Below, piece after piece: positions 1 to 6,327 of a DNA stretch of 8,800 nucleotides. Below the pieces are notes generated by a model. The model saw only the letters and a list, made by a program, of their open reading frames with translations, made no database searches and had not been told where the DNA came from. Source of the stretch: an uncultured Eubacteriales bacterium (GTDB taxonomy: Bacteria; Bacillota; Clostridia; Oscillospirales; Acutalibacteraceae); NCBI GenBank assembly GCA_900313125.1, contig OMPZ01000159.1:1-8800 (forward strand), given 5' to 3'. Positions within the stretch are counted from its first letter, which is position 1. Every line of letters begins with the position of its first letter. Both the position numbers and the translations under genes were made by a program.

Positions 1-1351
1 CAAGCCTGCGGATCGTTGTATATAAGAGTGTTACAGAAACGATCATCATGATGACCTCGGTCACGGGCTGAGCCCAGATCATGCCGCCGAAACCAAAGGC
101 GTGGTCGAACAGCAGCAAAAGCGGCACATAAAGAAAAAGCTGGCGCACGAGCGTGATGACAAAGGCGTACTGCGGCTTGCCCATAGCCTGAAACGACATT
201 CGGCACATCGACACCGCGCCGACAAATGGGAGAATGAACATGATCGTCCTGAGTACGCGGCTGCCGGTCGAGATGACCTCGGGCGTGTCGGTGAAAACTC
301 CGATGAGAAACGGCGCAAATACACCGTAAACAGCCATAACGAAAAGCTCCGTTGAGCTTACCACAAGCAGCCCTGCCTTCAGCACCTTGAGCATTCTGTC
401 GTGGTTTTTCGCGCCGTAGTTGTAGCCCATGATAGGCTGCGTGCCGGAGGCGAAGCCCTGATAGATATAGTTGCCCAGGGTCATTATTTTTTGAGCCACT
501 CCCATTGCCGCTACGGTCAGCTCTCCGTGTGAAACGGCGAGGTTGTTGTTGACGATATACGCCGCCGAGGTCAGCAGCGTTTCGAGCGTTGCCGGCACGC
601 CGACCCAGAATATCTCGCCGAGTATCTCCTTCGTCGGGGCGATATATTTCAGGTGAGGGCGCAGCAGCGTTTTGCCGCTAATGTAGAACCACAGCGAAAC
701 GAGCGTGCTCACAAGGTTGCCGATGATCGTGGCGAGAGCCGCGCCGCGTATCTCCATGCCGAGCGCGAAGATAAACACCGGGTCGAGAATGACGTTCGTG
801 ATCGTGCCTGCGATCATTCCGGCGATCGAATGCTTGACTGAGCCTTCGCTTCGCAAAAGCTGACCGAGGGTGTAGCTGCCCATTGTGAAAACGCTGCCGA
901 GAAGTATCACGAGAACGTACTGCTTTGTGTATTCGAGCGTATTGCTCTGCGCGCCGAGCCCTTTTACTATCGCGTCGAGAAAGACAACGCCTGCCGTCGT
1001 GACGATCACGCTGTTGAGGATCGTCAGCGCAAAGCCGACTGTGAGCGTTCGCTCCGCCTTTTCGTTGTCGCCCGCGCCGAGACTTCGCGCGATGAGCGAT
1101 GACGCGCCTGCGCCGATCATATTCGATATCGCGATCGAGATCATCATTACCGGGTAGGCGAGGTTGACTGCGGCGAGCTGATAGTCGTCGCGCAGCTTGC
1201 CAATAAAGTATGTATCGACGAGATTGTAAAGCACCATGATGAACATTCCCGCGATAAGGGGAACGCCCAGCCGCACCACGGCCTTTGCCGGCTTTTCATC
1301 GCGAAGTATAAATATTCGTTTATCGTCTGTTTTAGTCTCTGACATTTTCAT
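1..1351 (-). CDS. MATE family efflux transporter (C-terminus cut by window edge)
   Basis: This is a multidrug/toxic-compound extrusion transporter: a 12-helix inner-membrane protein that exports cationic drugs or metabolites in exchange for Na+ or H+. The reading frame is open for 450 codons from the ATG at 1351 to the window edge. MATE proteins of this group are about 450-470 aa, so only the last few residues are missing. After a short charged N-terminus (MKMSETKTDDKR) come family-typical stretches: VRLGVPLIAGMFIMVLYNLV, DTYFIGKL, AYPVMMISIAIS, NMIGAGASSLIARSLG, and in the second half GFASGTQPIMGYNYGAKN and MSFQAMGKPQYAF. Two starts are possible. The ATG at 1351 has no spaced Shine-Dalgarno; the ATG at 1345, two codons in, has GGTGAT at a reasonable distance. 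It appears to be a single-gene unit with its own promoter, separated from the operon to its right by a terminator. The substrate cannot be told from sequence. The family call is firm. Confidence 0.95.
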   Translation of the reverse strand, partial: MKMSETKTDDKRIFILRDEKPAKAVVRLGVPLIAGMFIMVLYNLVDTYFIGKLRDDYQLAAVNLAYPVMMISIAISNMIGAGASSLIARSLGAGDNEKAERTLTVGFALTILNSVIVTTAGVVFLDAIVKGLGAQSNTLEYTKQYVLVILLGSVFTMGSYTLGQLLRSEGSVKHSIAGMIAGTITNVILDPVFIFALGMEIRGAALATIIGNLVSTLVSLWFYISGKTLLRPHLKYIAPTKEILGEIFWVGVPATLETLLTSAAYIVNNNLAVSHGELTVAAMGVAQKIMTLGNYIYQGFASGTQPIMGYNYGAKNHDRMLKVLKAGLLVVSSTELFVMAVYGVFAPFLIGVFTDTPEVISTGSRVLRTIMFILPFVGAVSMCRMSFQAMGKPQYAFVITLVRQLFLYVPLLLLFDHAFGFGGMIWAQPVTEVIMMIVSVTLLYTTIRRL

Positions 1352-1373
1352 CACCGCTTTTATAATATTCTCT

Positions 1374-1402
1374 ATTATACCACATTGTTTCAGCATAGGC
1401 AA
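1374..1402 (-). promoter_or_regulatory. Promoter of the MATE transporter gene
   Basis: On the minus strand a TATAAT -10 box (1374-1379) is preceded by TGG, giving an extended -10 (TGGTATAAT). Seventeen bases further upstream lies TTGCCT (1397-1402), matching four of six -35 positions. Transcription would start near 1367, giving a leader of about 15-20 nt before the start codon. The -35 box borders the left end of the dispersed repeat. Confidence 0.7.
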
Positions 1403-1647
1403 ATGCGCCCAAGCGGTCGCAGGCAATTACGCGTTATTAGTTTGTGTAGGGCACAACTCCAGTCCCGCGCGGGTCGGCGGTCTCGCCTGCCGGCTCGGTC
1501 GGTGTCCATGCGGGCACAGGCAAATTTCGCCTAATTGTGGTAAAAAACAATAAACAGCTCCGCGCCTTAGACAAGGTAGGCACTCTGGGAGTGCCGAGCC
1601 GCGCGGCGAAGAAGCTGTGCATTGCACAACCTACAAACGCGTAATCG
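1400..1647. repeat. Dispersed structured intergenic repeat, copy 1
   Basis: This GC-rich noncoding stretch shares ordered blocks with 6328-6577 on the same strand. The blocks are CGCAGGCAATT, ACAGGCAA-TT-CGCC, a strongly conserved core, and AAACGCGTAAT. The core (1578-1615) reads TAGGCACTC-nnn-GAGTGCCGAG, then the palindrome GCCGCGCGGC (1598-1607), then GAAGAAGC. GGCACTC and GAGTGCC (1579-1595) form a 7-bp stem with a 3-nt loop. From 1589 to 1615 the two copies are identical over 27 bases, while DNA between blocks is diverged. Short open frames crossing it on several strands look like by-products of GC content, with no ribosome sites. It is probably one of many genomic copies; that is inference. 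Confidence 0.75.
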
Positions 1648-1682
1648 AAAAAAAACCTGCCGCGTGGGTAGGTCGCGGCAGG
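1648..1682 (-). terminator. Rho-independent terminator of the four-gene operon
   Basis: On the minus strand CCTGCCGCG and CGCGGCAGG (1674-1682 and 1656-1664) form a perfect 9-bp GC-rich stem with a 9-nt loop, followed at once by eight T residues (1655-1648). It lies about 190 nt beyond the stop of the VirD4-like gene and is oriented to stop leftward transcription before the MATE gene. It abuts the right end of repeat copy 1, whose final block may supply part of the stem. Confidence 0.85.
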
Positions 1683-1871
1683 TCGGGTGTTGTTCCGAAC
1701 CGATGCTTTCTGCACGCATCTGCAGGGAGTATCGTTAGTGTTCGGGATAACTATGAAAAGGAAATTGTGGAGAACGCTTAGCTGCAGTCCATGTTGAGCG
1801 GACTGATCTTTATGGTAAACAAAAGTTTGGTGTATATCGTGTTATTGATCCCTGCGGATCGGGCGAGACCA
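1683..1871. other. Noncoding 3' region of the four-gene operon
   Basis: No gene is supportable here. Small inverted repeats occur: GATCC-CTGC-GGATC at 1847-1860, just after the VirD4-like stop, and CAGTCC/GGACTG near 1785-1805. Neither has a T-tract on the relevant strand. This stretch would be the 3' untranslated part of the operon mRNA if transcription runs on to the 1648-1682 terminator. Confidence 0.5.
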
Positions 1872-3326
1872 TCAGAACGGGATATCGTCGTCGTCATCGA
1901 ACGGCAGGAGATCCGCCCAGCTCGGGAGCGTTTCGTGGACCTCCGCCTTGCCGAGAAGATCGTTGATCTTGCGAACGATGCCGTCGGTGGAAAAATCCGT
2001 GTCTGACTTCGTGAGGGTCTCTTCGATGTATTCGTCGGATTCGAGCTCGTATGATACTCTGTGGCTGAGGAGCATACTCTTGCTGCGCTTTATCATGTCG
2101 AGAGCTTCTTTCGTCGAAAGCTTGTCGATAAGACGCGGCTCGCTTCCTCTTTCAAAGAGGTATGCTTTGTTGCCGGGCAGAGCGTAGACCCTGTTGAGAG
2201 GCTTGTTTACGCGCTGGCTGATGTATGTCGCGGTGGTGGGATCCTGACCGCCGAGGTAGAGCATATGCTCGCAGTTCGAGATGATGGTGTTTGCCTTTGC
2301 AGAGCCGTACATCGCTTCAAGCTGGGTGAGACCCTGAAGGATAACGCTGACGTAGATCTCGCGCGAGCGAATGATCGAGATGATCTTGTCGAAATCCTGA
2401 ATGTAGGCGTTTGTCGCGAAGTCGTCGAGAATGATCCTTACGGGGATCTCAAGGCGTTTGTCCTGGTGGCTGTCGGCAAGCTCGATGAGCTGCTGAAGCG
2501 TCTGGGTGTAGAACGTGTTTACAAGCTGGTCGTATGAGCGGTCGTTGTCGCTCACATTAAGAAATACGACGGTAGGCTTGCTTCCGATCTCCTTGAGACT
2601 GAAGTCGGAATGTGAGAATACGTTGTGTGCCTCTTCCGTGTCGAAAAGGAAAAGACTCTGCAAAAGGAACGACTGGATACAAGCCCAGGTTTTCTCCGAC
2701 AGCGCGATACTTTTAACCTCGCTGTACTTTCTGACAGCGTAGCTTTCGGGATCGCGGTCCTTGAGAGTGGCAAAAAGCTTGTCGCCGGCAGGCGTGTTCA
2801 CGATCTGCGCGATACGGCAGACGCTGATGAGGTTGCGTTCCTCCGGCTCGCACGTTTCAAGCACATAGCCGATAACGCTTGTCAGAGTCTTTTTTGCCGT
2901 ATCGTCCCAGTATTGGTCGCGCTTGTCCATTGGCTTGTATATCGAGCCGACAAGCTTTATGACCTGCTGCACGGAATATTTAACGTGACCGTACTCGTTT
3001 GTCGTCTCAATGTAGTCGAGAGGATTGTAGCCCTCGGAGCGCGTGAGGTCTACAAAGTTCACTATGTGGATAGTGTAGCCCAGCTTGCGGAACATGGGGG
3101 AGAGCAGCTTTGCGAGGCTGCATTTAGTGTCGGCGACAACGTAGCTGCCCGTTGCGAGGGCAAGATTAGGTATTACATAGCCCGTCGTTTTACCGGCACC
3201 CGACGGTCCGATGATGAGGTCGTTGTTGTTGTGGTTGGTGTGGCAGGCGTCGTTTGAAACGGTCACGCCTTTGCCGAAAATACGCTTGTTGTTTCCCTGC
3301 GCGTAGTTGTAAAAATTAGGTTTCAT
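1872..3326 (-). CDS. Soluble VirD4/TraG-like ATPase with an SSB-type C-terminal tip
   Basis: This 484-aa protein belongs to the VirD4/TraG type IV coupling-protein ATPases, hexameric RecA-fold motors that in conjugation hand DNA-protein substrates to a secretion channel. Visible motifs are Walker A GPSGAGKT (residues 40-47), SYVVADTK (61-68), Walker B RIILDDFATN (297-306, with Asp at the usual Glu as in clostridial relatives), the sensor-like ILQGLTQLEAMYG (329-341) and YLGGQD (357-362). Usual VirD4 proteins are about 600 aa with two N-terminal membrane helices. Here the ATPase domain starts almost at residue 20 and no membrane segment is seen, so it is probably cytoplasmic or recruited by a partner. 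The last residues, PFDDDDDIPF (475-484), match the acidic tip of bacterial SSB. The start at 3326 has GGAGG overlapping the clpP stop, giving a 14-nt gap. It is the last gene of the operon. No relaxase or VirB4 lies nearby, so a conjugation role is doubtful. Confidence 0.88.
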   Translation of the reverse strand: MKPNFYNYAQGNNKRIFGKGVTVSNDACHTNHNNNDLIIGPSGAGKTTGYVIPNLALATGSYVVADTKCSLAKLLSPMFRKLGYTIHIVNFVDLTRSEGYNPLDYIETTNEYGHVKYSVQQVIKLVGSIYKPMDKRDQYWDDTAKKTLTSVIGYVLETCEPEERNLISVCRIAQIVNTPAGDKLFATLKDRDPESYAVRKYSEVKSIALSEKTWACIQSFLLQSLFLFDTEEAHNVFSHSDFSLKEIGSKPTVVFLNVSDNDRSYDQLVNTFYTQTLQQLIELADSHQDKRLEIPVRIILDDFATNAYIQDFDKIISIIRSREIYVSVILQGLTQLEAMYGSAKANTIISNCEHMLYLGGQDPTTATYISQRVNKPLNRVYALPGNKAYLFERGSEPRLIDKLSTKEALDMIKRSKSMLLSHRVSYELESDEYIEETLTKSDTDFSTDGIVRKINDLLGKAEVHETLPSWADLLPFDDDDDIPF

Positions 3327-3340
3327 TCGCTGATTCCTCC

Positions 3341-3940
3341 TTAAAGCTCGGTGACGAGTGAGGTCGCAAGACCGAAATCAAGTGCCTCCTGCGCCGTGAA
3401 GTATGTGTCGTTTTTCGTGATCTCGGAGATCTCCTCCACAGTTTTGCCGGTCGCGTCGGCAATGATCTTGTCGGTGATCTCCTTGTCCTTCTGCAGATCC
3501 TCCGCGAGCTTTGCAAGCTCGTGCGGCTTTTTGCTCTGGATAGTTCCCGAGATGCTCGGGTCGTGGATCATGAGCTTTGTGTGTTCAAGCATTTCGCGCT
3601 TGTCGCCCGCAAGAAAGAGCAGCGCCGCCATGCTTGCCGCCGTGCCTACGCACACCGTTCTCAAGGGCGACTTCATGAGCTTCATGTAGTCGTATACGGC
3701 AAGTCCGCTGTGGACAAGACCGCCCGGGGAGTTGAAGCAGATGGTGATCTCCTGCGTGTTGTCCTTCTTCTCAAGGTACATGAGCTGGAGAAGAAGCTCG
3801 TTTGAGCTTGCTGCGTCTACCTCGTTTGTAAAGAAGATGACGCGCCTGTCGAGCAGGTCGTCGCAAAGGGGTACAAGACGGTGCCCGTTTGCACTCTCTT
3901 CAACTGCGTTGTGGTATCTTATAACATTGTCATTACTCAT
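3341..3940 (-). CDS. clpP: ClpP-family serine peptidase (accessory ClpP)
   Basis: This 199-aa protein has the ClpP fold and length; ClpP subunits form a barrel that degrades proteins fed in by a ring ATPase. The catalytic triad is intact: Ser103 in GTAASMAALLFLAG, His126 in MIHDPS and Asp178 in KNDTYFTAQEALDFGLA. The oxyanion-loop motif NSPGG sits at 70-74. The sequence is clearly diverged from housekeeping ClpP: MIHQP has become MIHDP, and the N-terminus (SNDNVIRYHNAVEESANGHR) is unusual. This suggests a specialised paralogue. Its ATG overlaps the stop of gene A in ATGA (3937-3940), with AGGAAG upstream inside gene A, so translation is coupled. No ClpX, ClpC or ClpA gene is in the window. 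The partner ATPase might be a host Clp ATPase or, speculatively, the VirD4-like motor encoded next. The family is certain and the role is not. Confidence 0.93.
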   Translation of the reverse strand: MSNDNVIRYHNAVEESANGHRLVPLCDDLLDRRVIFFTNEVDAASSNELLLQLMYLEKKDNTQEITICFNSPGGLVHSGLAVYDYMKLMKSPLRTVCVGTAASMAALLFLAGDKREMLEHTKLMIHDPSISGTIQSKKPHELAKLAEDLQKDKEITDKIIADATGKTVEEISEITKNDTYFTAQEALDFGLATSLVTEL

Positions 3941-4812
3941 AATGATAACTTCCTTTCATGGTCAAGCTGATTTTTGATCTTAAGGTCCGAGGTCGTCGCC
4001 TGAAGATCAATGAACTTCGTGTTGTAATCCAGACAGCGAATGCCTTGGATATACCTCGAGTGAACGCCGTGCGAGACGTAGACCGCAAGCGGCAGGATGA
4101 TAACGCTGTGAATGTAGCTCGAAAGCAATTCGTAGTATTCCGGCGCTGTCCTGTCGACCCACTCGCGCGTCGGGCTCGTCTTTTTTGGCAGCTTTTTGCG
4201 GCAGTTGAAAAAGTTGTCGTCGCTTTCGAGCGAGTAAAAGAGCAGCAGCAAAAATGTGCCGATAGTGAGGTTGCGGTACGAGCTTTCAGAAAAAAGGATA
4301 TCGCCGAAATCGCTTCTGTGACGGTCAATGTCTTTGTAAAGAGCGCTTCTTTTGTCGCTGCTGTTGATAAATGACTTGCAAAGCCTGTAGTACGACTCAA
4401 GCTCGCAGAGAAAAAACTGACTTTGCGCGAATACCGCGTCGGGGTCTTCGCCCCAACGAGGGGAATTTCTTGAAGCAACGTCGGGGTCCTCGTCGTAGGT
4501 GCCTTTGTCAGATGAGATCGAAAAGCCCGTGTATACCGCGGATAGCGCGAACGGCACGGAAAACGGCATCGGCACGCCCGAGCGCATCTTCCTGTCGATC
4601 AGCACCATAAGGTCGCCGAAGGTGAGCACGCTCAGACAGCATTCATCGACATCGACGTAGTTTAAAATGTTGTAGACGACATCCGGCTTTATCATGCGCC
4701 GGTAGAGCGCCGTCAGGGGCAGGGAGCACATCGCGTTTATCGAGTAATGCAGCATTTCGGTATCGCTGTTGATAATGCGCTGTGCATTCTTTATCTTTGT
4801 ATCAAGCTTCAT
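3937..4812 (-). CDS. Unknown protein A, paralogue-like to protein B, GEDP-x-AV motif
   Basis: I do not recognise this 291-aa protein. It resembles its upstream neighbour in order and spacing of motifs: LTFGDLMVLID (63-73; MTIGELALLIE in B), then GEDPDAVFAQ (121-130; GEDPTAVHVH in B), then TIGTFLLLL (183-191; TVGDLLKLS in B), then a hydrophobic C-terminal segment (SVIILPLAVYV, 236-246). The hydrophobic stretches are short and more like buried helices than membrane spans. There is no signal peptide, nuclease motif or Walker motif. The start at 4812 is supported by GCAGGAGG eight nt upstream and lies 18 nt after the stop of B. The stop overlaps the clpP start by 4 nt. The tight chaining suggests it acts with B, ClpP and the VirD4-like ATPase, perhaps as adaptor or substrate; that is inference only. 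Confidence 0.85.
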   Translation of the reverse strand: MKLDTKIKNAQRIINSDTEMLHYSINAMCSLPLTALYRRMIKPDVVYNILNYVDVDECCLSVLTFGDLMVLIDRKMRSGVPMPFSVPFALSAVYTGFSISSDKGTYDEDPDVASRNSPRWGEDPDAVFAQSQFFLCELESYYRLCKSFINSSDKRSALYKDIDRHRSDFGDILFSESSYRNLTIGTFLLLLFYSLESDDNFFNCRKKLPKKTSPTREWVDRTAPEYYELLSSYIHSVIILPLAVYVSHGVHSRYIQGIRCLDYNTKFIDLQATTSDLKIKNQLDHERKLSL

Positions 4813-4830
4813 GGTGTGTCCTCCTGCGGC

Positions 4831-5730
4831 TCAGGCTTCCTTCTCGCCAAGGAGAGCACAGTCGATCCTTGAGCGGATCTTTTGCGGGTCAAAGCTGATT
4901 ATGTCGTTCTCTTTGAGCAGCGTGCCGATAACGCAGAACGGGTGGATCGTGAGCATATAGATAGTCGTGTACATATACTCGTTCATGAGCGGTACGGTGG
5001 AGATCGCCGCAAGCGGGTAATCGAGCAGATAATTGCCGTCGTCGTCAAAGCACTCGTCCGACTCGTCCTCGCACATTTCAAAGATGATCTCGCTGTTTTC
5101 AAGCGGACCTTCCTTTGCCTTCTGCGAAAGCTTGAGAAGGTCGCCGACCGTCTCGCAGGGTTCACTGTCGGCAGCGGCAAGCTGGAAGCGGTATTCTGTG
5201 CTTTCGCCGAACGTTTCACACTGAGCTGCGATCATATCGAGAAGCCACAGCAGATCGCGGTGAGACGTCATGAGGTACTGGGCGTGAACGTGGACAGCGG
5301 TCGGGTCTTCGCCGTTCTTCGGCGTGTTGATTTTCTGGGCTTTGTTTTCTTCCTGCGGCTTTTCGTCGCGGTGTTCAAACGGGAGTGAGAATTGGCCTTC
5401 GTGGAAAAAGCCCTCGGTCATCGTTGAGAGCGCGCGGAGCGTTTTTCTGATGTCGTAGTCGATAAACGGAGCGCGGTACATATCTTCGATAAGCAGAGCA
5501 AGCTCGCCGATGGTCATGTACGATTGCGCGCCTTCCGGCAGACCGAGGTCTTTGATGATCTCGGGCATGGGGTCGTTGTCGTTTCGCAGAAAAAGCTTGT
5601 CTGCTTTCAGGAAGAACATATTCACAAGCACCGACTTGATGTCGTCGCTGCCTGATATTTCCTCGGCCTGAGACGTGAGCTTTTTGTTGACGATAATGTT
5701 AAAGGTGTTTTTTGTTGGATTTTTTTTCAT
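4831..5730 (-). CDS. Unknown protein B, first gene of the operon, GEDP-x-AV motif
   Basis: I do not recognise this 299-aa protein. It opens with a basic, Asn-rich stretch (MKKNPTKNTF). It then has MTIGELALLIED (72-83), a charged, Pro/Gln-rich linker (about 119-138), GEDPTAV (140-146), TVGDLLKLS (194-202), an acidic patch (CEDESDECFDDDG, 220-232) and a hydrophobic C-terminal part. The shared motif order with protein A indicates ancient duplication. A longer frame begins at 5823, but the ATG at 5730 is preferred because AAAAGGAGAG lies 8 nt upstream, whereas the 5823 ATG lacks a ribosome site and would add a basic 31-residue leader. It is followed by gene A after 18 nt. It is likely cytoplasmic, with no signal peptide or clear membrane helix. 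No function can be assigned. Confidence 0.85.
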   Translation of the reverse strand: MKKNPTKNTFNIIVNKKLTSQAEEISGSDDIKSVLVNMFFLKADKLFLRNDNDPMPEIIKDLGLPEGAQSYMTIGELALLIEDMYRAPFIDYDIRKTLRALSTMTEGFFHEGQFSLPFEHRDEKPQEENKAQKINTPKNGEDPTAVHVHAQYLMTSHRDLLWLLDMIAAQCETFGESTEYRFQLAAADSEPCETVGDLLKLSQKAKEGPLENSEIIFEMCEDESDECFDDDGNYLLDYPLAAISTVPLMNEYMYTTIYMLTIHPFCVIGTLLKENDIISFDPQKIRSRIDCALLGEKEA

Positions 5731-5738
5731 TGTAAAAT

Positions 5739-5748
5739 CTCTCCTTTT
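5739..5748 (-). promoter_or_regulatory. Ribosome binding site fixing the start of protein B
   Basis: The minus strand reads AAAAGGAGAG here, 8 nt before the ATG at 5730. This near-perfect Shine-Dalgarno rules in favour of the 299-aa product over the longer frame starting at 5823. Confidence 0.8.
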
Positions 5749-5820
5749 CATTCTATTTCCGGGTCCTTTTTTCCCGGTCGATCTTGTTAAAATTTTCATT
5801 GTTTCGTAAAAAAAACTACC

Positions 5821-5848
5821 CATATATAAAGTTAAAAAATTCTGTTAA
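5821..5848 (-). promoter_or_regulatory. Candidate promoter of the four-gene operon
   Basis: On the minus strand TTAACA (5843-5848, five of six -35 matches) is followed after 16 nt by TATATG (5821-5826, four of six -10 matches). Transcription would begin near 5814, giving an 80-90 nt leader. The DNA here is very AT-rich, so chance matches are likely. Another -10 candidate (TATAAT, minus strand, 6200-6205) lies further upstream without a recognisable -35. Confidence 0.35.
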
Positions 5849-5876
5849 TAAATATCCGTTAAGAGTAGTGATCGCA

Positions 5877-5897
5877 GTCTCTCGTTAAACGAGAGAC
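5877..5897. repeat. Perfect 9-bp inverted repeat upstream of the operon
   Basis: GTCTCTCGT (5877-5885), a TAA spacer, then ACGAGAGAC (5889-5897) form a perfect stem. There is no T-tract after it on either strand, so it is not a terminator. It sits about 30 bp upstream of the candidate operon promoter, where it could be a protein-binding site. Function unknown. Confidence 0.5.
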
Positions 5898-5914
5898 AGG
5901 CGGGTTCCTGCAGG

Positions 5915-6024
5915 CAATGTCATTAACATAAGGTTTTTTAATTTTTTTACTGAAAACTGAAAACTTAAAAATTAATACTTAAAAATATCAGTCTTAAGTT
6001 TTCAGCCTTAAGTTAATGACATTG
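5915..6024. repeat. 110-bp MITE-like element with 19-bp terminal inverted repeats
   Basis: CAATGTCATTAACATAAGG (5915-5933) and its reverse complement at 6006-6024 match at 18 of 19 positions. Inside, CTGAAAACTTAA (5957-5968) and TTAAGTTTTCAG (5994-6005) form a second perfect 12-bp inverted repeat, its right arm abutting the right terminal arm. The interior is extremely AT-rich, in contrast to GC-rich flanks, and contains a tandem CTGAAAA (5950-5963). The nesting suggests a miniature inverted-repeat element or a large foldback RNA/DNA structure. The flanks carry CTGCAGG (5908-5914) and CTGCCGG (6027-6033), a weak candidate for a target duplication. It has no coding capacity. Confidence 0.65.
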
Positions 6025-6041
6025 ATCTGCCGGTGGGGTTT

Positions 6042-6067
6042 CCGAACGTCAAGTTCGGTGCATTTTT
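6042..6067 (+). terminator. Weak terminator-like hairpin
   Basis: CCGAAC-GTCAA-GTTCGG (6042-6058) is followed after TGCA by five T residues (6063-6067) on the plus strand. No plus-strand gene is seen upstream, so it could end a small transcript or be incidental. The stem is only 6 bp. Confidence 0.25.
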
Positions 6068-6310
6068 AATTAAGGTGATAAGAAGTTAATTGTTGGTTGT
6101 TTTGTATTGGGTTTTGTTTGTTGAGGGATCTTTTCAGCTTTTGTCTCCTTTCGTGGCATATATTTTGCCGACCTGTCGGCGTCTGCCGTTCCCTGTGATA
6201 TTATACTAACATACGGAGATATGCAGACTTTGCATTGCCATAAAAAATTTCAAAAGTTTTTTTAAAATTTTTTTGAGGTTTATTTTTCTTCCTGTTAAAA
6301 ATTAATTGTT
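6066..6310. other. AT-rich intergenic stretch, possible minus-strand leader
   Basis: No gene is supported. On the minus strand there is a TATAAT (6200-6205), then the palindrome GCCGAC-CT-GTCGGC (6167-6180), then a good Shine-Dalgarno AAAGGAGA (6142-6149). The last is followed at proper spacing by CTG and a 23-codon open frame ending in TAA at 6066. The rest (6240-6310) is T/A tracts of low complexity. Confidence 0.35.
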
Positions 6311-6327
6311 GAGCCTTACAAAATATA

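Noticed and set aside
1427..1715. Overlapping minus-strand open frames of 66 and 92 codons
   Set aside because: They lie in repeat copy 1 and its terminator, lack ribosome sites, and the two frames overlap each other. The open frames look like a by-product of the GC-rich repeat.
1753..1797. A 14-codon peptide beginning MKRKLWRTLS and ending CSPC, possibly a signalling peptide
   Set aside because: No proper Shine-Dalgarno, no promoter and no processing or sensor genes nearby; chance is more likely.
2625..3257. 210-codon plus-strand open frame
   Set aside because: It lies wholly antisense to the VirD4-like gene, whose motifs are clear, and has no ribosome site or recognisable domain.
1872..3326. 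Part of a conjugative element (ICE or plasmid)
   Set aside because: Only the VirD4-like ATPase is present. There is no relaxase, VirB4, VirB6, integrase or attachment site in the window, and the neighbours are ordinary chromosomal genes. It cannot be excluded as a relic.
5731..5823. N-terminal extension of protein B from an ATG at 5823
   Set aside because: It lacks a ribosome site, overlaps the candidate promoter region, and a near-perfect Shine-Dalgarno precedes the ATG at 5730.
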